DNA of 64,000 nt from Dyadobacter sp. 50-39. GTDB taxonomy: Bacteria; Bacteroidota; Bacteroidia; Cytophagales; Spirosomataceae. Positions 29,912 through 38,628 of the stretch are shown piece by piece. Each line of letters starts with the position of its first letter. The first letter of the stretch is position 1. The DNA lies in assembly GCA_001898145.1 (NCBI GenBank), contig MKSR01000010.1, forward strand, positions 1 through 64,000. Direction: 5' to 3'. A model generated the notes under the pieces. That model ran no database searches. It was not told the origin of the DNA and saw nothing but the letters and a program-made list of their open reading frames with translations. The position numbers and the translations under genes are program-made.

Positions 29912-30085
29912 ACCCGTAAATGCAGTTTGTACAAAAAAAGTGAAAATTCGTGAAAGCGGACATGCCTGTTCGATTACGCACAGCCAATCTTGCAAAAAAC
30001 CATTGTCAGGCCGCGCATCGAGCATAGGCAAAGGATGGCATATTAATTTTACACTTTTGCCCGTATGCTCATCATCGTTCCGTTT

Positions 30086-32473
30086 ATGCTGAAAAACTAC
30101 ATCCGAATCGCCTGGCGAAACCTGGTACGCAATAAAACTTACAGCCTGCTGATTCTGTGTGGCCTTGCGACGGGCATGACGTGCGCCGCGGCGCTGTGGC
30201 TGTACGTGCGCGACGAGCTGAATTTTGACCACTACCACCAGCACGCGGACCGCATTCATCGGCTCAACCTGCACATTCAATGGGGGAGCAACGAATACAA
30301 ACTCGGAATGGCATCGGCTCCGTTTGCACCCGCTCTGAAGCATGAGTATCCGGCTATCGAGCGGACACTGCGCGTCAAGCGGGGCGCGCATTCATTCAGG
30401 GCCGGAGAAAAGGCGCTGAATGTAAAAGAACTGATCTGTGCCGATTCCACGCTCTTCGATTTTTTCGACTACCAATTTATAGAGGGCCGCGCCTCAAACG
30501 CCTTGCACGAGCCCGACAACCTTGTGATCACCGACAAGCTTGCAAAAAAGCTGTTTGGAAAATCTGTCGGCGTCCTGGGTCGCGTTGTGATGGTGAAGGA
30601 CAATGTTCCGTTCCGGGTGTCGGCGGTCATTAAGGAAGCACCTGCCAATCACCATTTGAAGTTCGACGCGGTCCTGCCGTATTTCAACGAGGCCGTCAGC
30701 CGGGTAAGGATCGATAAGTGGGATGGGTTCAATACCTGGACTTATCTGATGCTAAGCGACAGCCAAAGTGCTGCTCAATTGCAGAAGGCCATGCCGGCAT
30801 TCTACAAAAAATACATCGCTGCCCCCATCGGAGATACGGGAAAACGTGATGTAAAATTTGAAATCAGCTTGCAGCCGCTCACGGACATGCACCTGCATTC
30901 TTCCCATCTGATGGGCGAAGAAAATGGCAGTACCATGACCTACGTGCTGACGTTTTCGCTGATAGGGCTTTTTATTCTGCTTATCGCCATCGTCAATTAT
31001 GTAAACCTGGCTACTGCCCGCTCTGCTGTGCGGGCGAAAGAGATTGGCATTCGAAAAGCAGTCGGGTCGAAGTGGTTGCAGCTGGTGGGACAGTTCCTTA
31101 CCGAATCGGTCATGATGGCCGTCCTGGCCCTCTTGGTGAGCATGGTGCTGCTGAATGTACTTATGCCCTATTTTAATGGAGTTGCCGACAAATCGCTGGC
31201 TCTTGATCTTGCAGACATTCGAACCATGGCATACTTCGTTGCGCTGGCCCTTCTGACCGGACTTGTAAGCGGCCTGTATCCCGCATTCGTTTTGTCACGC
31301 GCCGAACCGGTGCAGGTATTGAAAGGAGTAACGGCCACCCAGGCTACCGGGGCTCTGTTCCGGAAAGGCCTGGTGATTTTTCAGTTTTTCATTTCGATGG
31401 TCATGATCGCCGGCACGATCACGGTTTACAGGCAGCTGAATTACATGCGGGACACCAGGCTGGGTTTTAGCCAGGAACACGTTGTGAAAGTGCCGTTGCA
31501 AAGCCCGCTGCTGCAACAGCATGCGGCGGCAATGAAATCGGCGCTGCTGAAAGAACCGCTTATCGACAAGGTAACCCTTACCAACGGCTCCATTGGAGAC
31601 CAGCTGAATAACAAGACATCGTTCGATTTTTACAGCAACGGCACGGAAATTACCGTCAGCTCCGAATATTTCAGCGTAGATGATGACTTTACCGACGCCC
31701 TGCAAATTCAAATCAAAGAGGGCCGCAGCTTTTCCCCCTCGCTGGACCACGACAGCTCTCATGCAGTCCTTATCAACGAGGCGATGCTCAAACAACTTGG
31801 CTGGAAGAGTTACAGGGAAGGGCTCATCGAAATCGATGCCAGGAAAATGCCCATTACCGGTGTTATCAGCGACTTTCACATCCGCTCGTTACACCACCAG
31901 ATCGAGCCTCTGGTGCTAATCCGGAAAGACGCCCGGCCGGAAGCACTGCTGGTGAGGGTTTCTCACAAGAACCTCAACGCTGCCGTCGGTGTCATCAAAG
32001 ACACGTTCCGGCAAATAAACCCTCATCAGCCGTTCGACTACGATTTTTTAGATCAGGCATTTGCAAGGCAGTACCGCGCCGATGAGCAAAAGGGCAGCCT
32101 CTTCCTGGCTTTTTCCGGCGTCGCAATCATCATTGCCTGCCTGGGTCTTTTCGGACTTGCTACCTTCACTGCCGAACAGCGAAAAAAAGAGATCGGTGTG
32201 CGCAAGGTCCTGGGCGCCTCTGTCGCGAGCATTGTAACGCTCCTGTCCAACGACTTTTTGAAATTAGTCGCGATAGCCATAGCGCTGGCCATTCCCGCCG
32301 GGGTCTTCCTGATACGCAACTGGCTTGAGAACTTTGCCTACCAGGTTTCGCTGGACTGGTCCGTGTTTGCATTGGCGGCTGGTATTGCATTGTGCATATC
32401 GCTGATCACCGTCAGTTTCCAGAGCGTCAAAGCAGCCGTTGCCAATCCGGTCAAAAGTTTGCGCAATGAGTAA
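30086..32473 (+). CDS. MacB/FtsX-type ABC transporter permease
   Basis: A 795-residue inner-membrane protein starting at MLKNYIRIAWRNL (30086). A first helix (about 21-41) is followed by a periplasmic MacB-like domain, an FtsX permease core (about 290-420), a second MacB-like periplasmic domain and a C-terminal FtsX core (about 680-790, ending SVKAAVANPVKSLRNE). This double FtsX layout is common in Bacteroidota, where many copies occur as orphans. No matching ABC ATPase with LolD/MacB features is adjacent; the ABC-F protein that follows is not a transporter subunit. Possible roles are export of a small molecule or lipoprotein handling. Confidence 0.88.
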   Translation: MLKNYIRIAWRNLVRNKTYSLLILCGLATGMTCAAALWLYVRDELNFDHYHQHADRIHRLNLHIQWGSNEYKLGMASAPFAPALKHEYPAIERTLRVKRGAHSFRAGEKALNVKELICADSTLFDFFDYQFIEGRASNALHEPDNLVITDKLAKKLFGKSVGVLGRVVMVKDNVPFRVSAVIKEAPANHHLKFDAVLPYFNEAVSRVRIDKWDGFNTWTYLMLSDSQSAAQLQKAMPAFYKKYIAAPIGDTGKRDVKFEISLQPLTDMHLHSSHLMGEENGSTMTYVLTFSLIGLFILLIAIVNYVNLATARSAVRAKEIGIRKAVGSKWLQLVGQFLTESVMMAVLALLVSMVLLNVLMPYFNGVADKSLALDLADIRTMAYFVALALLTGLVSGLYPAFVLSRAEPVQVLKGVTATQATGALFRKGLVIFQFFISMVMIAGTITVYRQLNYMRDTRLGFSQEHVVKVPLQSPLLQQHAAAMKSALLKEPLIDKVTLTNGSIGDQLNNKTSFDFYSNGTEITVSSEYFSVDDDFTDALQIQIKEGRSFSPSLDHDSSHAVLINEAMLKQLGWKSYREGLIEIDARKMPITGVISDFHIRSLHHQIEPLVLIRKDARPEALLVRVSHKNLNAAVGVIKDTFRQINPHQPFDYDFLDQAFARQYRADEQKGSLFLAFSGVAIIIACLGLFGLATFTAEQRKKEIGVRKVLGASVASIVTLLSNDFLKLVAIAIALAIPAGVFLIRNWLENFAYQVSLDWSVFALAAGIALCISLITVSFQSVKAAVANPVKSLRNE

Positions 32474-32548
32474 AATTGCCTTTTGCACCCCTTCATTCCC
32501 GGCCTGACCAAAATTCGACTTTTTTCGCCGCTTTCTATCCGATAACCG

Positions 32549-32556
32549 TAGCTTTG
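32549..32556 (+). promoter_or_regulatory. -7 box of the ABC-F gene
   Basis: TAGCTTTG fits TAnnTTTG and lies 20 nt upstream of the ATG at 32577. A T-rich stretch (TTTTTTCG) precedes it at roughly -33. The ABC-F gene therefore likely has its own promoter and is not simply read through from the permease gene. Confidence 0.55.
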
Positions 32557-32576
32557 CGGTTTCAAACGATGCAAAG

Positions 32577-34214
32577 ATGATTACAGTTGAAAATTTGGCC
32601 GTTGAATTCAGCGGTTCCACCCTGTTTAGCGAAGTCTCCTTCGTAATTAACCCTACCGATAAAATTGCCCTGATGGGTAAGAATGGCGCCGGAAAGTCGA
32701 CCATGATGAAGATCATCGCCGGTGAACAAAAAGCCACGCGCGGCCACGTGCGTGCACCCAAAGACGCGGTGATCGCTTATCTGCCCCAGCATTTATTGAC
32801 CGAGGACAACTGCACCGTTTTCGAAGAAGCGGCCAAGGCATTCAAGCAGGTGTTTGAAATGCGCGCCGAAATGGAAAAGCTGAACCATGCACTCGAAACC
32901 CGCACGGATTACGACAGTGAGGAGTACATGGCGATCATCGAGCAGGTTACCGAAATCGGTGAGAAATACTACCAGCTGGAAGAGGTCAACTACGACGCCG
33001 AGGTCGAGAAAGCATTGAAAGGGCTGGGGTTCAGGCCGGAGGATTTTCACAGACAAACCAAAGAATTCAGCGGCGGATGGCGCATGCGCATCGAGCTCGC
33101 CAAAATATTATTGCAAAAGCCCGATCTCATCCTACTCGATGAGCCTACCAACCACATTGACATTGAATCGGTTATCTGGCTGGAAGACTTTTTGGTGAAC
33201 AAGGCGAATGCCGTGATGGTCATTTCCCACGACCGCGCTTTCATCGACAACATTACCAACCGGACCATTGAAGTGACTATGGGCCGGATCTACGACTACA
33301 AGGCCAACTACTCCCATTACCTGCAACTCCGCGAGGAACGCCGGGCGCATCAGATCAAGGCTTACCAGGAACAGCAGAAGATGATCGCCGACAATATGCA
33401 GTTCATCGAGCGTTTCCGGGGGACCTATTCCAAAACCAATCAGGTTGCTTCCCGCGAACGGATGCTGGAAAAACTGGAAATTATTGAAATCGACGAAATC
33501 GATAATTCTGCTCTCAAACTTCGTTTCCCGCCTTCGCCGCGCTCGGGGGATTATCCGGTTACGGTGAAGGACGTTTCAAAATCCTATGGGGACCAGGTGG
33601 TGTTCAAGAATGCGAGCATGTCTATTTCCAGAGGGGAAAAGGTATCCTTTGTAGGCCGGAACGGGGAAGGTAAGTCTACGATGATCAAGGCCATCATGGG
33701 CGAGATCGGTGTGGAAGGAACCTGTCAGCTGGGGCATAATGTGAAGGTCGGGTATTTTGCGCAGAACCAGGCGTCCCTGCTGGACCCGAACCTGACAATA
33801 TTCCAGACGGTGGACGAGGTAGCGGAAGGCGATGTTAGAACCCAGATCAAGAATATCCTGGGTGCGTTCATGTTCCAGGGCGACGATATTGATAAGAAAG
33901 TGAGCGTATTGTCAGGCGGCGAGAGAACACGGCTTGCCATGGTAAAACTGCTCCTGGAACCGGTGAACCTGCTGATTCTCGATGAGCCCACGAATCACCT
34001 GGACTTGAAGTCGAAGGATGTTTTGAAAGAAGCACTCCGGAATTTTGACGGAACCCTGGTGCTGGTATCCCACGATCGTGACTTTTTACAGGGCCTGTCG
34101 GAAAAGGTTTTTGAGTTCAAAGACAAACGCGTCATCGAGCATTTTGAGACCATTGATGCCTTCCTGGAACGCAACCGGATCAAAAGTATCGCAGACCTGC
34201 AACTGGCCAAATAG
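32577..34214 (+). CDS. ABC-F family ATP-binding protein
   Basis: A 545-residue protein with two ABC domains on one chain and no membrane segment, the ABC-F layout. Walker A motifs are GKNGAGKST (34-42) and GRNGEGKST, signatures are FSGGW and LSGGE, and both halves have DEPTNH. Between the two domains lies the charged linker typical of ribosome-binding ABC-F factors (RGTYSKTNQVASRERMLEKLE). ABC-F proteins act on the ribosomal E site to modulate translation or give antibiotic protection. The short linker and generic N-terminus suggest a housekeeping member rather than a resistance protein. Confidence 0.92.
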   Translation: MITVENLAVEFSGSTLFSEVSFVINPTDKIALMGKNGAGKSTMMKIIAGEQKATRGHVRAPKDAVIAYLPQHLLTEDNCTVFEEAAKAFKQVFEMRAEMEKLNHALETRTDYDSEEYMAIIEQVTEIGEKYYQLEEVNYDAEVEKALKGLGFRPEDFHRQTKEFSGGWRMRIELAKILLQKPDLILLDEPTNHIDIESVIWLEDFLVNKANAVMVISHDRAFIDNITNRTIEVTMGRIYDYKANYSHYLQLREERRAHQIKAYQEQQKMIADNMQFIERFRGTYSKTNQVASRERMLEKLEIIEIDEIDNSALKLRFPPSPRSGDYPVTVKDVSKSYGDQVVFKNASMSISRGEKVSFVGRNGEGKSTMIKAIMGEIGVEGTCQLGHNVKVGYFAQNQASLLDPNLTIFQTVDEVAEGDVRTQIKNILGAFMFQGDDIDKKVSVLSGGERTRLAMVKLLLEPVNLLILDEPTNHLDLKSKDVLKEALRNFDGTLVLVSHDRDFLQGLSEKVFEFKDKRVIEHFETIDAFLERNRIKSIADLQLAK

Positions 34215-34219
34215 CAGAT

Positions 34220-34249
34220 GATGTCGCCGGCATCCACTCCGGCGACATC
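34220..34249. terminator. Convergent hairpin after ABC-F gene
   Basis: GATGTCGCCGG (34220-34230) and CCGGCGACATC (34239-34249) form a perfect 11-bp stem with an 8-nt loop, starting 5 nt after the ABC-F stop. No T-run follows. It probably serves both the ABC-F gene and the convergent pyruvyl-transferase-family gene. Confidence 0.55.
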
Positions 34250-34300
34250 AAATCCGCTTCTTGCTGTTTCAAATGAAAACATGCGCCGCCGCATTTCCCA

Positions 34301-35569
34301 TCAGACCTTTTCACCGAAGATCCGGAACACCGCATTGTAGCGTTCCCTTACGTTCCCCATGGCTGTCTGCACCTTTTTCAATGCAGCATCATAGCCGGCA
34401 TTGATTTCCATCAGGCGGTCGGTGATCTGTTTTGCATTGGTCTGTTCTATTTCAAAGGTCCAGTCGGACAAGCCTAAATCGTAATACATTTGGCCTTTGA
34501 TGGTGTCCTCCGGCTGGCGCAGGTAAAAACAGGGCGTGCCGTTGGCGGCGGCGATGATCGGCGAATGGCATTCGAAACTCAGTACAGCCTGCGCCCGCTT
34601 GTAAAGCGATGCGGCCTCATCGGGCAGCCAGTAACCGTGCTTCACGATGTGCGGCTTTACATCCGCTGGCAGCGGGTTGATCAGCAGCTCGTCCATCACA
34701 TCCAGCTGGTAGGTCATTTCGGGACATACGACTACTTTCCCTTTGGTTTTCCTTACCCAGGCTACCATGGCCTCGCGGAGTTTGGCATGGTCGATCTCCT
34801 TCCATTTGTCGTTCAGCTCGTCCACTTCCCGGATGCGTTCGGCGCTCCATCCGGCGTTGTTGGGCCTGATCTTGTAGTAGGGCGTCCGTCTCAGCCGGGG
34901 AATGACGCAGATAAATTTGCGGTCGGCCAGCTTATTGTCGGCGATGAATTTCCCGGCGGCAGCGTCGTCATGAATGTCCATGGCAAATGTAGCATCCGGT
35001 GCGAATGCGATATGCTTGCCTTCCAGGCCCGCCTCTTTCAGCTTGCCGATCGATGCCGTTTCGCGCGTGAAAATGAAGGATGCGTTTTGAATAATCCTTT
35101 TCAGCTCGGGGGTAACGTCCTGGATGGTAACCCCGAAAATCCCGAACGGCTTTTGGGTTTGTTTCTGCCAGCTGTCCAGATAGTCCGCCGCCACGACCGA
35201 CGGGCCGGAGCCGTGCAGGAAAAAGTCGGCGGCGGCAAATGCCTGTTTCACCTCGTCGGACTGCGGCTCACCGTCTTTACTCACCTGTCCGTGAATGATC
35301 TGCAAATCGGGATAATGCTTTTTGAGCATCCCTTCCGCGAAATCGCTCTTGCTCTTTTTCCAGAGAATCAGCTTCGCCTGGGGCAGCCGCTTTTTGAGCA
35401 ATGCGATAAGCCCCGGCGTGTGGGCGATATCGCCGATGTTAACATCCTGCCAGCCCGAGACAAACAGGATTGTGGGATCTGCCTTGGCTTGCGCTATTTT
35501 ATTCAACAGGACAAGGCCCGTGAAGGCTACGGCATTTTTTATAAAACCTCTTCTATTGTTCAAATCCAT
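34301..35569 (-). CDS. Polysaccharide pyruvyl transferase-family protein with Tat-type leader
   Basis: A 422-residue protein with a twin-arginine-type leader (NNRRGFIKNAVAFTGLVLL, residues 4-22) ahead of a pyruvyl-transferase fold. The family features GDIAHTPGLIALL near the start and HGSGPS in the first half are both present. Enzymes of this family add pyruvate ketals to glycans from cytosolic phosphoenolpyruvate, so a Tat-exported member is puzzling. It is clearly a paralogue of the next gene upstream, 33 bp away. It is the last gene of a run formed by ECF sigma, FecR, SusC, SusD and two pyruvyl-transferase-like genes. A role in recognising or modifying the glycan imported by that SusCD pair is inference. 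Confidence 0.78.
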   Translation of the reverse strand: MDLNNRRGFIKNAVAFTGLVLLNKIAQAKADPTILFVSGWQDVNIGDIAHTPGLIALLKKRLPQAKLILWKKSKSDFAEGMLKKHYPDLQIIHGQVSKDGEPQSDEVKQAFAAADFFLHGSGPSVVAADYLDSWQKQTQKPFGIFGVTIQDVTPELKRIIQNASFIFTRETASIGKLKEAGLEGKHIAFAPDATFAMDIHDDAAAGKFIADNKLADRKFICVIPRLRRTPYYKIRPNNAGWSAERIREVDELNDKWKEIDHAKLREAMVAWVRKTKGKVVVCPEMTYQLDVMDELLINPLPADVKPHIVKHGYWLPDEAASLYKRAQAVLSFECHSPIIAAANGTPCFYLRQPEDTIKGQMYYDLGLSDWTFEIEQTNAKQITDRLMEINAGYDAALKKVQTAMGNVRERYNAVFRIFGEKV

Positions 35570-35602
35570 AACTAATAATCATTTAAACTACCTCTTTTAA
35601 AA

Positions 35603-36865
35603 CTAACTGATATGCGGCCGTATCAACGCCATAGTCTCCTTTTGCCGCTGATGCACGAATGCAAGTGCTTTTTCCAGCTTTTGCGCCGTCGCCTTTTTGT
35701 TGGTAAGCATATCCAGCACGGCGGGCACAAGCCGGTCGATATCCCCGGGATGGTCGAGGTCGAAAAGCCACTCCCCCAACCCGATATCCTTCCACATCAT
35801 ACCCTTGCTGGTTTGTTCCTCGAACCGGCATACGATCGCCGGGATGCGGTTGCCCACGCACATAATGGGTGAATGCATTTCGATCCCGAACAACCCCGCC
35901 GAACGGACATAGGTACTGATCGCCTCATCGGTAAGCCAATACTCCGTCCTCAGCACCGTTTTTTGCTTCACGTCCTCCGGCAATGGGTCAAAAAGCATTT
36001 CCTTCCCGATCCGCATCTGGGTTTCGTTCTCCGGCACGATCAGGATCTTGTAGGGCGTCTGGCGGGCCACCGCGGTAATCGCCGCCCGGATCGGGGCATT
36101 GTCGTGCTCCTTCATTTCCTCGTTGCGCGCGTGCTTGGCGGCATTGGGTTGCTGATTTTTGCGGGGCAGCTCCCACCAGGGCGTGAACCGCAGCTGCGGT
36201 ATCACGCACACGAACCCGCGGTCTTTCAGATTGTGGCTTTTTAAAAATGCGGCTGCTTTCTCGTCGTCTTTCAGATCGACCGCAAACGCACCGTCGGGAC
36301 AAAATGCCATTACAGGCGACTTCACCCCATTTTTACGGGCAAATTCGAGGGACGCAGAATCCCGGAACAAGGCAAAGTGCGCGTCGGTCATAATGGTATT
36401 ATCCTCCGCCCTGAACTTCCAGCGGTCGGCGGGCAGCCCGTACACGCCGGGGAATGTAATGCCGTAAATTCCGTAGGGTTTACCGGTTTGCTGTTTCCAC
36501 AAGGCCAGGTCTTTGCCCCGTACCAGCGACGGCCCCGAGCCGTGCAGCATGAACGAACATTCGGCAAATGCCTTTTCGACATCGGTAGGTGAAGTAATGA
36601 TTTTGAGTTTGGGAAAACGCCTCGCCAGCATCAGGTCGACCCCCTTGCCGACATCGACCGGCCACAAACGGACTTCCACATCGGGGTAATACTGTTCCAG
36701 CAACGCGATAACCCCGGGCGTATGCCCGATATCGCCGATATTCTCCACCTGCCACGACGACCTGAGCAGGATGCTGCGCTGTGCCGGCCGGCCGGCCACG
36801 TCCAGCCCGGCCGCCAGCCCAGATAACAATGCGCTGTATTTAAGAAATGATCTTCTGGATTGCAT
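35603..36865 (-). CDS. Polysaccharide pyruvyl transferase-family protein with Tat signal
   Basis: A 420-residue paralogue of the following gene. The leader is a textbook Tat signal, SRRSFLKYSALLSGLAAG (residues 3-20). The body repeats the same landmarks: WQVENIGDIGHTPGVIALL, HGSGPSLV and FGIEMHSPIM. The match to the second copy runs over the whole length, so the pair arose by duplication. It begins 50 bp after the susD stop. Phosphoenolpyruvate is not expected in the periplasm, so either these proteins use another donor, have a lectin-like role, or the fold has been reused. No close biochemical precedent comes to mind. Confidence 0.8.
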   Translation of the reverse strand: MQSRRSFLKYSALLSGLAAGLDVAGRPAQRSILLRSSWQVENIGDIGHTPGVIALLEQYYPDVEVRLWPVDVGKGVDLMLARRFPKLKIITSPTDVEKAFAECSFMLHGSGPSLVRGKDLALWKQQTGKPYGIYGITFPGVYGLPADRWKFRAEDNTIMTDAHFALFRDSASLEFARKNGVKSPVMAFCPDGAFAVDLKDDEKAAAFLKSHNLKDRGFVCVIPQLRFTPWWELPRKNQQPNAAKHARNEEMKEHDNAPIRAAITAVARQTPYKILIVPENETQMRIGKEMLFDPLPEDVKQKTVLRTEYWLTDEAISTYVRSAGLFGIEMHSPIMCVGNRIPAIVCRFEEQTSKGMMWKDIGLGEWLFDLDHPGDIDRLVPAVLDMLTNKKATAQKLEKALAFVHQRQKETMALIRPHIS

Positions 36866-36915
36866 GTTCTGAAAAGTTTATGATCGACTGCTTTCACGAC
36901 GGCGGGCGTGCAATC

Positions 36916-38616
36916 TCACGGATAACCTGGATTCTGCTCGAATTTGGCGCCCGTATTGGCATCGATCACTTTCTGCGGAATAGGCCAGTAGCGGTTGAAA
37001 TCGCGGATGGTCGCGCCTGACGACGGCCCGTTCGGGACCGAGGGCACGGAGTTATACTTGCGCACCCTGTCCACGAGCCTGCCCATGCGGATCAGCGTAC
37101 GCAGGCGGGGCTCCTCCACGATCAGCTCGCGCGAGCGCTCGTCCAGGATAAAATCCTCGGTGACATCGGCGGCGGTAACCGGTTTGGCTTTCGCACGGGC
37201 ACGGATCACATTCAGATCAGCGGCGGCCATCGCATTGTCTTTCTTTCTGAAATAGGCCTCCGCACGCAGCAGGTAAGTTTCAGCAACGCGCATCCGGCTG
37301 AAATCCTTCACGGAATTACCGCTCAGGTTGTTGTTGCCCATGGGCGTACCCTCGATCTTCCGGATATAGGGATAATATTGCCGCAAAGTATCCAGTACGA
37401 ATTTGGTCGGCGAGCCGTCGGATTTGGTCGTATAAAGCTGCCCGTCCGCTCCTCTTCTGGTGAGAATGGGCTTGCCGAAATATTCCTTGTCGGCCGCATT
37501 GTTGTAGTAATAAGTCCTGCGGATGTTGTGCGCTGAATTGCGGATATCACCCGGGTCGGACTTCCAGATGTCGTACTTGATGTAATTCGTAGGGGAATTC
37601 ACGCCGATACCGCGCCCAAGGCTGTCCGAAGGCAGGTTGGCACTTCCGTTCGGCGACTGGATCTTATCGTACTCCGGCCCCCAGTAGCGAATGCTGATAT
37701 TGGCCAGTGAAGGCGTGGAATAACCGCCCGGTGTAAAATTTTCGAACTGCCAGGCCCACATGACCTCTTTGTTACCCGACGATTTATTGATCTGCCCATC
37801 GGCAAAAAGATCGGAAAACACGTCGCCCGGCCGGGAGCTCGCCTTGCCGAACCGCTGGGTCATGAGCTGGTAGTCCCCGACTTCCTTGCTGATCACCTTT
37901 GTCGCTGCCGCAATGGATTTGTCATAGTAGGCATCATCTTTCTTTTCCATACCCAATGAAATGTAAACCTCGCTCAGCAGATGAAAAGCCGCCGCACGGG
38001 GAATTCTCCCATCCGGCACATCCAGGTCGAGCAGCGCCGAGGCGGCTTCCAGGTCTTGGGCTACGAATTCCAGCACCTCCCCCCGCGAATTGCGCACAAA
38101 GTCGAACTTCGGCTCGACGATCCGCTCTTTGACGATCGGCACGCCTCCGTACACATTCGCCAGGAAATTGTAGGTATATGCCCTGAAAAACAATGCCTGG
38201 CCTTTGATATTGGCACGCGCGCCATCGCCCATCTTCAACGCGGGATCGTCGATATTTTCCAGTATCAGGTTTGCCCGCACGATCATTTGCTTGAAAGCCC
38301 AGTCCCAGTAAATGGCCGTAGCTTCCAGGTTAGAATTCAGCAGGCTGTAATCCTTGTTGCCGCGCGAATCGTTGCGGCCCCATTGGCTCTGGTCGGTGCC
38401 CACGGTCATGTATTCGAAATTGTTGGAGGCAATGCTGTGCTCCTGCCGTGCGCCTTCGTACAGCGACACTACCGCAGCGTCGTAGCCGGCTTCATTGACG
38501 AGCAGGTTTTCAGGGCTGAAACGGTCCAGCGGCACCTCGTCCAGGTATGATTCCTTACAGGCGGGCGTGAGGCCGAGCGCGCATAAGGTCAGCAAAAACG
38601 TAATGGTTCTTTTCAT
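36916..38616 (-). CDS. SusD/RagB-family lipoprotein (second locus)
   Basis: A 566-residue SusD-family protein with a lipoprotein leader, lipobox LTPAC (Cys20). The N-terminal pattern YLDEVPLDRFSPENL and the C-terminal RSRELIVEEPRLRTLIRMGRL and KFEQNPGYP are characteristic. It lies 12 bp after the susC stop and before the pyruvyl-transferase pair. It should cap the SusC channel of this locus. The absence of any glycoside hydrolase in the locus leaves the ligand unknown. Confidence 0.92.
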   Translation of the reverse strand: MKRTITFLLTLCALGLTPACKESYLDEVPLDRFSPENLLVNEAGYDAAVVSLYEGARQEHSIASNNFEYMTVGTDQSQWGRNDSRGNKDYSLLNSNLEATAIYWDWAFKQMIVRANLILENIDDPALKMGDGARANIKGQALFFRAYTYNFLANVYGGVPIVKERIVEPKFDFVRNSRGEVLEFVAQDLEAASALLDLDVPDGRIPRAAAFHLLSEVYISLGMEKKDDAYYDKSIAAATKVISKEVGDYQLMTQRFGKASSRPGDVFSDLFADGQINKSSGNKEVMWAWQFENFTPGGYSTPSLANISIRYWGPEYDKIQSPNGSANLPSDSLGRGIGVNSPTNYIKYDIWKSDPGDIRNSAHNIRRTYYYNNAADKEYFGKPILTRRGADGQLYTTKSDGSPTKFVLDTLRQYYPYIRKIEGTPMGNNNLSGNSVKDFSRMRVAETYLLRAEAYFRKKDNAMAAADLNVIRARAKAKPVTAADVTEDFILDERSRELIVEEPRLRTLIRMGRLVDRVRKYNSVPSVPNGPSSGATIRDFNRYWPIPQKVIDANTGAKFEQNPGYP

Positions 38617-38628
38617 GATCGGTAAGGT

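Noticed and set aside
29912-30391. N-terminal extension of the YdeI-family gene
   Set aside because: The frame is open, but the family pattern starts at the ATG at 29911 and the extension overlaps the promoter and start of the divergent permease gene.
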